This document shows, piece by piece, positions 1 through 7,822 of a stretch of DNA of 64,000 nucleotides; position 1 is the first letter of the stretch, and every line of letters starts with the position of its first letter. The stretch lies in assembly GCF_004345365.1 (NCBI RefSeq), contig NZ_SLVF01000003.1, positions 682,001-746,000 of the forward strand. Reading direction: 5' to 3'. The notes under the pieces are model-generated. The model saw only the letters and a program-made list of their open reading frames with translations. It did not search any database and was not told the origin of the DNA. A program made the translations under genes and the position numbers. The DNA comes from Kribbella sp. VKM Ac-2568. GTDB taxonomy: Bacteria > Actinomycetota > Actinomycetes > Propionibacteriales > Kribbellaceae.

Positions 1-50
1 AGAACCTGAACGACGCCTGCGCCTACGACCCCTCCCAGACCGGCAACTGA
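1..50 (+). CDS. 3' end of an unidentified gene (partial)
   Basis: The frame beginning at base 3 reads fifteen residues ending DPSQTGN and stops at TGA 48-50. The rest lies outside the window, so no function can be given. A perfect inverted repeat follows directly, as expected at the end of a transcription unit. The tail is polar and contains a Cys, which would suit a secreted enzyme, but that is only a guess. Confidence 0.45.
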   Translation, partial: NLNDACAYDPSQTGN

Positions 51-52
51 CC

Positions 53-93
53 CGTACTGCGAACCGCCCGCGGCCGGGGTGGTTCGCAGTACG
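53..93. terminator. 13-bp inverted repeat after the first gene
   Basis: CGTACTGCGAACC (53-65) and GGTTCGCAGTACG (81-93) are exact reverse complements separated by a 15-base GC-rich loop. The hairpin starts three bases after the stop codon at 50, so it is probably a transcription terminator. It has no T-run. Its arms are two copies of a word that recurs throughout the window (see findings). Confidence 0.55.
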
Positions 94-284
94 CGGCAGG
101 AAGCTGTGGCCGGAGTGTGAGTGATCCCACGCACGGGAGACTGCCGGCGCGAGCGGATTCGGGCGACAACTGGAAGATCAGCCTGGCCAAGACCGAGAGC
201 GGCAACGCCCTCACCGGCGCGGTCCCCGCCTTCTGAGCCGGACCGGGGTCAGCCGGTCCATCGCCGCGATGAGATCCTTGCCCG

Positions 285-743
285 ATGCGTACGACGTACC
301 GGATGCGGCCCGGGCGGTTCCTGGGGATCCCGGCCGCCGGGTTGATCATCCTTGGCGTGGCGGCGGTGCTCTGGGCGTTCGGGGCGCCGGCCGCCGCGGT
401 GGCGGTGTTCGTCACCCTGGGCGGGCTGATCGTGCTCGCCGGGTTGTGGATCCTGCTCCGGCCGCCGGTGCTGCTGAAGTTGAGCGACGACGAGGTCGAG
501 GTACGCGGACTGCGCACCTCCTGGACGGACATCACCGAGGTCGGCCGGGTCGACAGCACCCAGGGCGTGGCGGTCGCGCTCCGGACGAAGGAGCCCGAGC
601 ACTCGGTCCTGGTCCCGCTGCGCTGGCTTGCACCGGCGCAGGCCGGGAAGCTCGAGACGGAACTGCGCGAGCGGCTCAACAAGGCCCACGGCTACACCAT
701 CTGGGACGGGACTGCCGGTGAGCCGGACGACCGCGCAGAATGA
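285..743 (+). CDS. Two-helix membrane protein with PH-like domain
   Basis: A 152-residue protein. Two hydrophobic segments at about residues 10-32 and 36-58 form a membrane hairpin, followed by a soluble domain with alternating beta-type sequence (VEVRGLRTSWTDITEVGRV) that resembles bacterial PH-like domains found after two transmembrane helices. No catalytic motif is seen. No clear ribosome binding site precedes the ATG; a second in-frame ATG lies six codons on. The next gene follows after 49 bases on the same strand. Function unknown. Confidence 0.6.
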   Translation: MRTTYRMRPGRFLGIPAAGLIILGVAAVLWAFGAPAAAVAVFVTLGGLIVLAGLWILLRPPVLLKLSDDEVEVRGLRTSWTDITEVGRVDSTQGVAVALRTKEPEHSVLVPLRWLAPAQAGKLETELRERLNKAHGYTIWDGTAGEPDDRAE

Positions 744-792
744 GCTCATTCGATTGAGCTGACAGTTGCGCTGACAAGGGAGCACCGAAGCC

Positions 793-1752
793 GTGTTGTC
801 GTTCGAGATGTCGTCCGAGGAACTGCTCGCCTACCAGGGGACGAACCCCAGGCCCGCGGATTTCGACCAGTTCTGGGAGAAGGCGCTGGCGGAGCTGGCC
901 GCGACCGACCCGGAGACCGAGTTCACCGAGGCGACGGACTTCCCGTTGCCGTTCGCGCGGACCGAGCACCTGTACTTCACCGGCACCGGCGGCTACCGGG
1001 TGCACGCGAAGGTGATTCGCCCGCATCAGGCCGAAGGGCCCGCAGTCCTGATCTTCCACGGGTACGGCGGTGAGCAGCCGAAGTGGGTCGACCTGCTTCC
1101 GTACGCCGCCCGCGGGTTCACCGTGGCCGCGCTGGATGTCCGCGAGCAGGTCGCGTTCCGGACGGATTCACAGCAGGCCAACAGCTTCTCACTGCGCAAC
1201 CACCTGGTCGAAGGCCTCGACGGCGGTCCGGAGAGCCTGCTGTACCGGCACGTATTCCTGGACACGCGGCGGCTCGCGGACATCATCGGCGGCCTGCCCG
1301 AGGTGGACGCCACCCGGATCGGCACCACCGGCTGGAGCCAGGGTGGCGGGCTCAGCCTGGTCTGCGCCGCGCTCACGCCGGGGATCAAGTACACGGCGAG
1401 CGTGTACCCGTTCCTGACCGACTACCAGCGCGCGTGGGAGCTCAACCTGGAGAAGGCGCCGTACGACGAGATCACCACCTGGTTCAAGAAGCGCGATCCC
1501 CGGCACCTGCGCGAGCAGGAAGTGTTCACGACCCTCGGCTACATCGACCTGCAGCACCTCGCGCCGCGGATCCAGGCCGAGGTGACGCTGTACGTCGGCC
1601 TCGAGGATCAGGTCTGCCCGCCGTCGACGCAGTACGCGGCCTACAACAAGCTGACGACGGCCAAGCAGCTCCGCGTCTACCCGGATTTCGGCCACGACGA
1701 CCTGCCCGGCGCCTTCGACGAGATCTTCCAGACCTTCAGCCAGAGGCTCTGA
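793..1752 (+). CDS. Acetylxylan esterase / cephalosporin-C deacetylase family (CE7)
   Basis: A 319-residue alpha/beta hydrolase that should remove acetyl groups from xylo-oligosaccharides or related acetylated substrates; cytosolic, since no signal peptide is present. The N-terminal pattern with PADFDQFWEKAL, the oxyanion-hole segment HGYGG near residue 90, nucleophile Ser182 in GWSQGG, Asp272 in GLEDQVCPPS and His301 in FGHDD form the CE7 catalytic set. Length matches the family. The GTG start is preceded by AAGGGAG at 775-781. It fits the carbohydrate-degrading theme of the window. Confidence 0.88.
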   Translation: MLSFEMSSEELLAYQGTNPRPADFDQFWEKALAELAATDPETEFTEATDFPLPFARTEHLYFTGTGGYRVHAKVIRPHQAEGPAVLIFHGYGGEQPKWVDLLPYAARGFTVAALDVREQVAFRTDSQQANSFSLRNHLVEGLDGGPESLLYRHVFLDTRRLADIIGGLPEVDATRIGTTGWSQGGGLSLVCAALTPGIKYTASVYPFLTDYQRAWELNLEKAPYDEITTWFKKRDPRHLREQEVFTTLGYIDLQHLAPRIQAEVTLYVGLEDQVCPPSTQYAAYNKLTTAKQLRVYPDFGHDDLPGAFDEIFQTFSQRL

Positions 1753-1775
1753 CGCTGTAATCCCCTCGGTAGCCC

Positions 1776-1815
1776 CGCAGTACCCGCCACCACCTGATGA
1801 TTGGTGAGTACTGCG
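1776..1815. terminator. Hairpin between convergent genes
   Basis: CGCAGTAC (1776-1783) pairs with GTACTGCG (1808-1815), and an inner CACCA/TGGTG pairing extends the stem. It lies between the stop of the esterase (1752) and the stop of the convergent gene (1834), so it could terminate transcription from both sides. The arms are again copies of the over-represented octamer. Confidence 0.5.
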
Positions 1816-1833
1816 CGGCCGCCTTGGGATTGT

Positions 1834-2700
1834 TCAGTTCGCTTCCTTGCCGACCCAGTAGTGCCAGGGTGGTGACGCCACTGGTGACCGGGTCAGACCG
1901 TCCGGCCAGGTGGCCGGCAGGTCGTGACTCCGAGCCGCGTACAGAACCACCTCCGATGCTGTTCGGTCCCCTCGCACGGCGACCCTGGCGGCTGTCTCGG
2001 CCCGCATGTCCGCCAGGTAATGGATCGCCGGCAGGAACTCGGCACTGAGGCGAGGGCTGAGCCGGCCGACAGGATCGTCGTCCAGCCTGACCTCCACCAC
2101 CATCCGAGGTCTTTCGGAGAACCCGTCCTCCTCCTCGACCGCGTGCATGGTCCCGTAGGCCCAGCACTCGCCTTCCGGCCGGAAGAACGGCGCCAGCACG
2201 TCCGGATGCACTTCGCCGCCGGGCACCACGATCCCGCTGCCGGGCGGGAGCAGGTGATAGCTGCCCGGCGGTGGCAGGTTGACCGGGACCAGCATGTGCG
2301 GCTGGCCCAGCGCTACTGCCACGCTGGCGTGGAACTCGGTGCCCTGGGCGTCCTTGCCTTCCCAGTCCGCCGGTTCCCATTCACTGACCCACAAGTGGCA
2401 CGGCACCTGCGGTTGCAGGCCTTGCGCCACCAGTTCTGACAACACCGGGTGGTACCGATGCGCATCGTCCCTAGGCAGGTAGCCGACCACCTTGCCCTGC
2501 ACCCGAACGGCGATCGAGCGCGGGTCGAAGCGGTTCTGCGGTTCCGGGACGAGCTCCGCAGTGGTGTCCAGGTCTGCACCTCGAGCCGGGATGGGATCGG
2601 GAAAGAGACGACGGATCGCCTGCTCGTGCGGAGCCTCCCGCACGACCTCCTGACCACACCACAAGGCATCTCCCCACAGACTGAACGGAATCGATTCCAT
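1834..2700 (-). CDS. HIRAN-like domain protein
   Basis: 288 residues from the ATG at 2700, chosen because GGAGGG stands seven bases upstream; a longer frame runs to 2826 without support. The segment PEPQNRFDPRSIAVR followed by GKVVGYLPRDDA resembles the HIRAN domain, a module linked with DNA-processing proteins, where N-x-x-D-x-x-A-[IV] followed by V-G-Y-[IL] is typical. The rest is unrecognised and has several Pro-Gly-rich stretches. It is divergent from ilvA with about 230 bases between. HIRAN-like is an inference from this pattern only. Confidence 0.6.
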   Translation of the reverse strand: MESIPFSLWGDALWCGQEVVREAPHEQAIRRLFPDPIPARGADLDTTAELVPEPQNRFDPRSIAVRVQGKVVGYLPRDDAHRYHPVLSELVAQGLQPQVPCHLWVSEWEPADWEGKDAQGTEFHASVAVALGQPHMLVPVNLPPPGSYHLLPPGSGIVVPGGEVHPDVLAPFFRPEGECWAYGTMHAVEEEDGFSERPRMVVEVRLDDDPVGRLSPRLSAEFLPAIHYLADMRAETAARVAVRGDRTASEVVLYAARSHDLPATWPDGLTRSPVASPPWHYWVGKEAN

Positions 2701-2931
2701 CTGTGCCCTCCAGTCCCCGTTGACCGGTTTACTCGGCTCATCCCGTCCAGGACCCTGGCCGTTACACCGAGTGAGCGTATGAGAACTAGACTGCCCAAAC
2801 CATAGCTGTTTCACGCATGGAACCATGACCGTGTTGTGGAACGGTGTCCGTCGGTCCGGACTCTGGACGTAGCGTGTCTTGTGCTGCGAGCAAATCGTTG
2901 GAGATCGTGCAGATGCACGGGAAGGAACGCC

Positions 2932-4203
2932 ATGCAGGGCAGTGATTCAGTCGCTCGTTACACCGTCGACGCGGAGCGGATCGAGGACGCGGTCAAGCGT
3001 TTGGACGGGGTCGCGGTGCGCACCCCGTTGCAACGCAACCTGCGACTCTCCGCACGCACCGGCGCCGATGTCTGGCTGAAGCGGGAAGACCTGCAGATCG
3101 GCCGTTCCTACAAGCTTCGCGGCGCCTACAACCTGATCGCCCAACTGGACGACACGGCGAAGAAGGCCGGCGTCATCTGTGCCAGCGCAGGCAATCACGG
3201 CCAGGGCCTGGCGTATTCGTGCCACATCCTCGACGTGCACGGCCGCGTCTACGTGCCCAGAACGACGCCACGGCAGAAGCGGGACCGCATTGCCGCGCTC
3301 GGTGGCAGCCAGGTCGAGGTGATCGTCACCGGCGACTCGTATGACGATGCCGCCGCGGCTGCTCTCGCCGAGGCGACCGAGACCGGCGCGACGCTGGTTC
3401 CCGCCTTCGACGATCCCCGAACCGTCGCAGGACAAGGGACTCTCGCGGTCGAACTGGTGGATCAGCTCGGCCAGACGCCAGACGTACTGGTGGTACCCGT
3501 TGGTGGTGGCGGGTTGATCGCGGGCGTTGCGACGTGGCTGGCGGAGCGCCACCCCGGAGTACGGGTTGTTGGGGTCGAGCCTGGTGGGGCGGCGAGTATG
3601 GCTGCGGCTTTGGCTGCAGGGGAACCGGTGACCTTGCCGCACCTGGACAGCTTCGTCGATGGCGCCGCGGTTCGGCGGGTAGGCGAGGTGACATTGCCGT
3701 TGGTCTCGGCGGCGGGCGTGGAGATGACCTCGGTGCCCGAAGGCCTGGTGTGCTCCGAGATGCTGGAGCTCTACCAGACCGACGGGTTGATCGCCGAGCC
3801 CGCTGGAGCCTTATCCGCCGCGGCTCTGGGCCACAGCGTCGAGGTGAAGCCCGGTGAGACGGTGGTCTGCCTGCTGTCGGGTGGCAACAACGACGTCAGC
3901 CGGTACGGCGAGATCCTCGAACGCTCACTGGTGCACGAGGGCCTGAAGCACTACTTCCTGGTGACGTTCCCCCAGGAGCCGGGCGCGCTGCGGCAGTTCC
4001 TCGACGGGGTGCTCGGCCCGGACGACGACATCACCCTGTTCGAGTACGTGAAGCGCAACAACCGCGAGACTGGTGTCGCGCTGGTCGGCATCGAGATCGG
4101 CCGGCCCGGCGACCTCTCCGTCCTGCTGGACCGGATGGACGCCGCGCCGCTGGACATCGAACGGATCAAGCCCGACTCCGCCGAGTTCCGCTACCTGATC
4201 TGA
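2932..4203 (+). CDS. ilvA: Threonine ammonia-lyase (threonine dehydratase)
   Basis: 423 residues. It converts L-threonine to 2-oxobutanoate with PLP, the first step of isoleucine synthesis. The PLP lysine is Lys61 in GRSYKLRGAYN, SAGNHGQG binds substrate and phosphate, and VVPVGGGGLIAG is the PLP phosphate loop. A C-terminal ACT-like domain (about 330-423, beginning HYFLVTFPQEPGALRQFLDG) makes it the short biosynthetic form. The ATG at 2932 has GAAGGAA upstream; the open frame extends 32 codons further 5' without a good site. Confidence 0.93.
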   Translation: MQGSDSVARYTVDAERIEDAVKRLDGVAVRTPLQRNLRLSARTGADVWLKREDLQIGRSYKLRGAYNLIAQLDDTAKKAGVICASAGNHGQGLAYSCHILDVHGRVYVPRTTPRQKRDRIAALGGSQVEVIVTGDSYDDAAAAALAEATETGATLVPAFDDPRTVAGQGTLAVELVDQLGQTPDVLVVPVGGGGLIAGVATWLAERHPGVRVVGVEPGGAASMAAALAAGEPVTLPHLDSFVDGAAVRRVGEVTLPLVSAAGVEMTSVPEGLVCSEMLELYQTDGLIAEPAGALSAAALGHSVEVKPGETVVCLLSGGNNDVSRYGEILERSLVHEGLKHYFLVTFPQEPGALRQFLDGVLGPDDDITLFEYVKRNNRETGVALVGIEIGRPGDLSVLLDRMDAAPLDIERIKPDSAEFRYLI

Positions 4204-4227
4204 CGCCGACCAGCAGCGTCCTGCATT

Positions 4228-4527
4228 TCAGGGCATCGGCAGCGACCAGACGTCAACGAGGGAAGGGTCATAGCCGGAAGCAGTCGCGTTGTGCTGGACC
4301 CGGATCTCGTAGCGGGTTTGGCTGGTCCCCCGGCGGCTGCCGTCGAGCTGCCAGCTCAGGCGGGGCGCACCGGGGGCGATACCGAGGAGGTTGGTGAGGT
4401 TGTTCGCCTTCAGGTTCTGGGGCACGGGGGATCTTGGGTGAGCAGGCGGTGCCGCGGTGGCAGGCAGCAACGGGGTCAGGAGCAGGCCGGCTGCCAGCAG
4501 GCAGGTCAGGCGGGAGCGAAGCGACAT
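4228..4527 (-). pseudogene. Truncated alpha-L-rhamnosidase (GH78), N-terminus only
   Basis: A 99-residue frame. Residues 1-25 are a signal peptide (LTCLLAAGLLLTPLLPATAA). Then LTNLLGIAPGAPRLSWQLDG and GTSQTRYEIRV match the first beta-sandwich domain typical of secreted GH78 rhamnosidases, enzymes of roughly 900 residues or more. The frame stops soon after VDVWSLPMP, so all catalytic domains are missing and ilvA ends just 24 bases away. It lies at the 3' end of the rhamnose operon, where an enzyme releasing rhamnose would belong. Probably a deletion remnant. Confidence 0.7.
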
Positions 4528-4609
4528 CGGGGCTGACTCCTCACAGAGACGGGCGGATCTGCTGGGGGAGAACAGGGGATGTGTCGTACTTCGGGTCGGG
4601 AGGGAGGGG

Positions 4610-4867
4610 TCAGAGGAGGCCGCGGCGGGCAGCCCAGACGATGGCTTCCATCGCGGTGCCGAAGCCGAGGCGGTCGCAGGCGGCGCGGGTCCGGCGGCGG
4701 ACGGTCCGCTCGGACAGGTCGAGCCGGCGCGCGACCGACTCCACCGGCAACCCGGTCGCGAGCAGTCGGAGGAGCTGGAGGTCGTCGTGGCTGATCTCGC
4801 GGTGGCGGGTCTCGCGGTGGAGGGCCCGTCGCGTGCTGGGCAGGGTCTCGCTGTGAAGGACGGTCAT
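4610..4867 (-). CDS. Small LuxR-type helix-turn-helix protein
   Basis: 85 residues. Residues about 25-85 form a LuxR/GerE-like DNA-binding domain: LQLLRLLATGLPVESVARRL, LSERTVRRRTRAACDRLGF and a final helix AIVWAARRGLL. No receiver or sensor domain is present. The start overlaps the rhaB stop by four bases (ATGA), so it is translationally coupled to the rhamnose operon and is its last intact gene. It may be a local regulator; its target is unknown. Confidence 0.75.
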   Translation of the reverse strand: MTVLHSETLPSTRRALHRETRHREISHDDLQLLRLLATGLPVESVARRLDLSERTVRRRTRAACDRLGFGTAMEAIVWAARRGLL

Positions 4868-6330
4868 CCGGAACCTCCGAACACCCGGGACTCGGCGGCG
4901 TCCCAGTCGGCCGGTTTGCCCTGCGGCTCGTAGCGCCGCAGTTCGTGGGTGGCGCGCACCAGCGCGCGCATCGCGGTCAGGTCGGGCAGCGGAGCGCCGA
5001 GGGCGCGTGCCTGGACGAGCACGTTACCCAGGGCGGACGCCTCCACCGGTCCCGCGAGAACCGGCAGGCCGCAAGCGTCAGCGGTCAGTTGGCAGAGCAG
5101 TTCGTTGCGGGAACCCCCGCCGATCACGTGCACCACGTCGATCTCACGGTCGGCCACGGTCTGCGCCAGCCGGAGCGTGCGGCGGTAGGCGAGCGCCAGA
5201 CTCTCGAGAATGCACCGGACGGTGGCCGCCTTCGATGGCGGCGGCTCCTGCCCGGACTTCGCACAGAACTCCGCGATCCGAGCCGGCATGTTGCCTGGGG
5301 CAAGGAAACTCGGATCGTCCGGATCGATCAGTACTGCGTACGCCGACGCGGCCGCGGCCTCGCCCAACAGCCCGGGCAGATCGTCGGTCCCCCAGACCCG
5401 CAGGCACTCCTGCAGGATCCACAGGCCCATCACGTTCTTGAGGAACCTGATCCGGCCGTCGACGCCGCCTTCGTTGGTGAAGTTCGCCTGCTGCGCTTCG
5501 TCGCTGAGGATCGGTTCGTCCAGCTCCAACCCCGCCAACGACCAGGTCCCCGAGGAGATGTAGGCGAACCGCTCCCCCTCCGCCGCAGGCACGGCGACCA
5601 CCGACGACGCGGTGTCGTGCGATCCCACCGCGATCACGGGAGTCGCCGGATCCAGTCCGGCGTCCTCGGCCACCGCAGGCAGCAGCGGCCCGATCACGTC
5701 CCCGGCCTCCCGCAGGTCCGGCAACAACCTCACCGGTACTCCGGCCCGCGCGGCGAGCGTCTCGCTCCATTCGTGCGCGCGGACGTCGTACAGCTGTGTG
5801 GTCGAGGCGTTCGTCGCCTCCCCGCCGAGCTTGCCAGTCAGCCAGTAGGCCAATAGGTCCGGGATCATCAGCAGCGTCTCCGCGCGATCCAGATCCCCTT
5901 CCGCGACCAACTGGTAGATCGTGTTGAACGGAAGCTGCTGCAGCCCGGTCACGGCGTACAACTCGTCGGCGGGAATGGTCTGCAGGACCCGCTCCATCAC
6001 ACCGTTGGTCCGCGCGTCCCGGTAGTGCGCGGGGTTCCCGAGCAGCCTGCCAGCCCCGTCGAGCAACCCGTAGTCGACCGCCCAGGAGTCGATCCCGAGC
6101 CCATCCAGCCCACCTCCAGCGCCGCCCGCGACGGCAGCCGCCTTGCGGAGGCCGACCAGCGTCTCGCGGTACAGGTGGAGGACATCCCAGTGCAGGGTGT
6201 TGCCCAGGCGGACCGGGCCGTTCCAGAAGCGGTGGACCTCTGTCAGCTCCAGCTCGTCCGGGCCGACGCGGCCGAGCATCACCCGGCCGCTCGAAGCGCC
6301 CAGGTCTACCGCAGCGAGTCTCAGAGTCAC
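4864..6330 (-). CDS. rhaB: Rhamnulokinase
   Basis: 488 residues, FGGY carbohydrate kinase family. It phosphorylates L-rhamnulose to rhamnulose 1-phosphate. The N-terminal phosphate loop is AVDLGASSGRVMLG, the conserved GIDSWAVDYGLL follows near residue 80, and the second domain holds GSHDTASSVVAVP and VIGGGSRNELLCQLTAD. Length is normal for RhaB. It lies 16 bases downstream of the isomerase-like gene in a minus-strand operon with rhaM, rhaI and the aldolase, which fixes the sugar as rhamnose. Confidence 0.93.
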   Translation of the reverse strand: MTLRLAAVDLGASSGRVMLGRVGPDELELTEVHRFWNGPVRLGNTLHWDVLHLYRETLVGLRKAAAVAGGAGGGLDGLGIDSWAVDYGLLDGAGRLLGNPAHYRDARTNGVMERVLQTIPADELYAVTGLQQLPFNTIYQLVAEGDLDRAETLLMIPDLLAYWLTGKLGGEATNASTTQLYDVRAHEWSETLAARAGVPVRLLPDLREAGDVIGPLLPAVAEDAGLDPATPVIAVGSHDTASSVVAVPAAEGERFAYISSGTWSLAGLELDEPILSDEAQQANFTNEGGVDGRIRFLKNVMGLWILQECLRVWGTDDLPGLLGEAAAASAYAVLIDPDDPSFLAPGNMPARIAEFCAKSGQEPPPSKAATVRCILESLALAYRRTLRLAQTVADREIDVVHVIGGGSRNELLCQLTADACGLPVLAGPVEASALGNVLVQARALGAPLPDLTAMRALVRATHELRRYEPQGKPADWDAAESRVFGGSG

Positions 6331-6346
6331 GTGCTTCTCCTCCTGC

Positions 6347-7810
6347 TCACCGCGGGTCGACGACGGTGAGATCGAGGTGGAGCAGGTCAGCGACCGCTTT
6401 CAGCTCGGCCACGCGATGACCGGTGCCGAGCGCCCAGTGGTGCGCCACCCCGGAGGCCGACCACGCGTCGGTCCACTCACCGGGGTCGCACCCGAAGTCG
6501 ACGCGGGAGGTGGTGTTCCCGATCTGCAGCAACGGCCCCGGAACGACCGTGCCCTCGGACGCGATCAGCTTGAACGACCCGTCCCGGAGCTGCCCGAGCC
6601 CGAGCGCGGTCACCGGTCCGTGCTTCACGTCGAACTCGACGGAGACACCCCAGCCACGCTTGCCGTGGTACACCCCGAGCCCTCGCAGCAAGGGTTTCTT
6701 CGCGCTGATGGCGAGGTGGGCCGGGCCATCGTGCCCCATCTCGACCACGTTGTCGTTGAAGTTGAGCGCCTGCAGCTCGGTGAACGAACCACCGCCGCCG
6801 AGCTTGTCCATCACCAGCATCGCCAACGAAGTGCGCAGCTCGTACTCACCCGCGGCCGGGACTCCCCGGGCCGTCAGCAGCGAGGCGCCGAGGATCATCC
6901 CGGCGGCGACCCGTTCGTGCGCCTCGCCGTCGAGTCCGCGGTGGTAGTAGGCGAGCGTGTCGAGCTCGAAGTCCTCGACCAGCCGGTCCAGCGCGACCGA
7001 GACGGTGGCACCCCAGCGGAAGTCGTCCTCGACCACGGAGTCGTCCAGCGTGAAGACGTCCTGGGCGACTTTCATCCGGGCCTCGGTCTCGGCCTCGGTG
7101 ACCTTCTCCACCCGGACCCGCAAGTCGTCGATCTCCAAGATCTCGACGTGCCCGCCGAGCTGCGCGGAGACCAGGGTCGGGTCGGTGATCACGTCCATCA
7201 TGCCGGGGTAGAGATGCCCGAGCAGGCCGTGTCGGCCGTGCCGCAGCGCAGCCCGGACTCCCGCCGCCTTGAGCCACCGCTCGATCCGGGCCCACGCGCG
7301 CTCGTCCTCGACGTACCCGGAGACCGAGCGGAAGTCGATGCCGCAGCGCTCGAAGGCGTTCGCCATCTCCGGCAGTGGGCAGGCGCCGCAGTACGCGAGC
7401 CAGGCGCCGGTGTCGAACGACGCGTGGTCCATCGCCTCGGTCGGCTGCAGGTTGAGCAGTAGGACCGGAGCACCGCTGCGCTGAGCGACCGGGACCAGCA
7501 TCGACGCGGTCATATAGGTGGTCAGGAACCCGACGATCAGGTCGCAGTCGGCCAACCTCAGCTTCTCGGCTGCTGCGGATCCCTCGGAAGCGTCGGAGAT
7601 GAACCCGACGTCCACCACCTCGCAGTCGAGCTCGGAGAACCGCTCCGACACCCGCCGCGCCGAGGCCTGCAACTGCGGCAACAAGTCGGGGAACTGCGGC
7701 CAGTACGCGCCCAGCCCCCCAGCGACGAGGCCGATCCGGGTCTTACGCGGTTCGACCCACGGCAGGTCGCCGCTCCCGTCGACCGAGCGACTCGGGTCAC
7801 TGCTCCACAT
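6347..7810 (-). CDS. L-fucose/L-arabinose isomerase-family protein
   Basis: 487 residues with the three-domain layout of the FucI/AraA fold: an N-terminal Rossmann-like part (RIGLVAGGLGAYWPQFPDLL, then DCDLIVGFLTTYMTASMLVP), a middle part with GHLYPGMMDVITDP, and a C-terminal part with HYALGTGH-like text (HHWALGTGHR). GGAGG lies eight bases before the ATG. Because rhaI in the same operon already supplies an L-rhamnose isomerase, this gene may act on another deoxy-sugar or aldose. The substrate cannot be read from the sequence. Confidence 0.75.
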   Translation of the reverse strand: MWSSDPSRSVDGSGDLPWVEPRKTRIGLVAGGLGAYWPQFPDLLPQLQASARRVSERFSELDCEVVDVGFISDASEGSAAAEKLRLADCDLIVGFLTTYMTASMLVPVAQRSGAPVLLLNLQPTEAMDHASFDTGAWLAYCGACPLPEMANAFERCGIDFRSVSGYVEDERAWARIERWLKAAGVRAALRHGRHGLLGHLYPGMMDVITDPTLVSAQLGGHVEILEIDDLRVRVEKVTEAETEARMKVAQDVFTLDDSVVEDDFRWGATVSVALDRLVEDFELDTLAYYHRGLDGEAHERVAAGMILGASLLTARGVPAAGEYELRTSLAMLVMDKLGGGGSFTELQALNFNDNVVEMGHDGPAHLAISAKKPLLRGLGVYHGKRGWGVSVEFDVKHGPVTALGLGQLRDGSFKLIASEGTVVPGPLLQIGNTTSRVDFGCDPGEWTDAWSASGVAHHWALGTGHRVAELKAVADLLHLDLTVVDPR

Positions 7811-7822
7811 GGTGATTCCTCC

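Noticed and set aside
165..236. Open frame ending KTESGNALTGAVPAF after the first gene, in the same frame as its tail
   Set aside because: Too short and without a start or recognisable family; it might be an old C-terminus but cannot be supported.
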